In this document: positions 63,848 to 64,000 of the stretch, in pieces | How the letters are laid out: every line of letters starts with the position of its first letter | How positions within the stretch are numbered: the stretch's first letter is position 1 | DNA from: Tardiphaga robiniae | GTDB taxonomy: Bacteria; Pseudomonadota; Alphaproteobacteria; Rhizobiales; Xanthobacteraceae | Length of the DNA: 64,000 nucleotides | Reading direction: 5' to 3' | NCBI RefSeq assembly: GCF_013359755.1 | Contig: NZ_JABMCJ010000093.1 | Location: forward strand, 1 to 64,000 | Position numbers and translations under genes: made by a program | Notes under the pieces: model-generated | Database searches by the model: none | Told to the model about the DNA's origin: nothing | The model's input: only the letters and a program-made list of their open reading frames with translations

Positions 63848-64000
63848 ATGCCCCATGTTGCGTTCATCGGTTTGGGACGCATGGGGCACGGCATGGCCGG
63901 CTGCTATCTCGAAGCCGGCTTCAGCGTTGCCGTCTGGAATCGCAGCAGGGCGAAAGCAGAAGATCTGATCGCACGTGGCGCACGCTGGGCAGCTTCGCCG
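63848..64000 (+). CDS. 3-hydroxyisobutyrate dehydrogenase family protein, partial
   Basis: The 51 residues before the window edge start MPHVAFIGLGRMGHGMAGCYL, with GLGRMG as the Rossmann nucleotide-binding loop, followed by VAVWNRSRAKAEDL where the Asn-Arg after the second strand suggests NADP preference. This matches 6-phosphogluconate/3-hydroxyisobutyrate dehydrogenase (beta-HAD) family N-termini. Four bases after the prfB stop. The rest is outside the window. Confidence 0.8.
   Translation, partial: MPHVAFIGLGRMGHGMAGCYLEAGFSVAVWNRSRAKAEDLIARGARWAASP

Overview
The window reads as chromosomal DNA of a GC-rich alphaproteobacterium, most likely Bradyrhizobium/Rhodopseudomonas/Tardiphaga-like (Nitrobacteraceae). 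This rests on gene content recognised by eye: NDUFA12, DUF2155, DUF1236, DUF6894 and BA14K proteins, an RNase E with a long acidic insert, a class II (B12) ribonucleotide reductase, HWE-type kinases, and the set aat, accB-accC and aroQ. No rRNA, tRNA, CRISPR array, transposase or phage gene was seen. Almost all of the window is dense coding sequence.

Layout. 1-2460 is an AT-richer accessory patch: an unrecognised partial frame at the left edge, an orphan gene bracketed by two copies of a palindromic repeat, a membrane-anchored protein with a HEPN-like R-x4-H motif, and a tiny gene bracketed by a duplicated terminator hairpin. 2.4-12.7 kb holds nrdJ, an EamA exporter, a cytochrome b561, a processive glycosyltransferase, a GAF histidine kinase, a BA14K-like secreted protein and complex I NDUFA12. 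13-21 kb is a catabolic-looking block (aspartase, a divergent type II dehydroquinase, a complete TRAP transporter, a GntR regulator, GFA, esterase, SDR). It sits between NDUFA12 and DUF2155-aat, genes that are adjacent in many relatives.

23-31 kb holds NDH-2, a DASS-type anion transporter, a complete-looking URC pyrimidine catabolism operon (URC1, URC4/DUF1688, uracil phosphoribosyltransferase), a stand-alone cNMP-binding protein and a phosphoesterase. 31-37 kb has a three-gene signalling operon (CHASE3 kinase, receiver, receiver-HWE kinase) and then accC-accB-aroQ. 37-45 kb has small envelope/stress genes, a PQQ dehydrogenase with unusual topology, a CDF metal exporter, DsbA, a GGDEF protein and a class III nucleotide cyclase.

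45-54.6 kb has a patatin lipoprotein, an OmpR/EnvZ-type pair, a DUF3313 lipoprotein, an M48 protease with TPRs, an aminotransferase-bioY pair and dctA. 54.6-64 kb is the conserved cell-wall/RNA block: rne (long leader, His-rich insert), amidase, PBP1A, prfB with a programmed +1 frameshift, and the start of a 3-hydroxyisobutyrate dehydrogenase family gene.

The most interesting points are the HEPN-like protein in the repeat-flanked accessory patch, the duplicated dehydroquinase with a substituted active-site position beside a TRAP transporter, the URC operon, and the RNase E histidine tract. Start codons were adjusted where a Shine-Dalgarno sequence or family N-terminus pointed to an internal start. 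All functional names come from recognising motifs, not from a database search.
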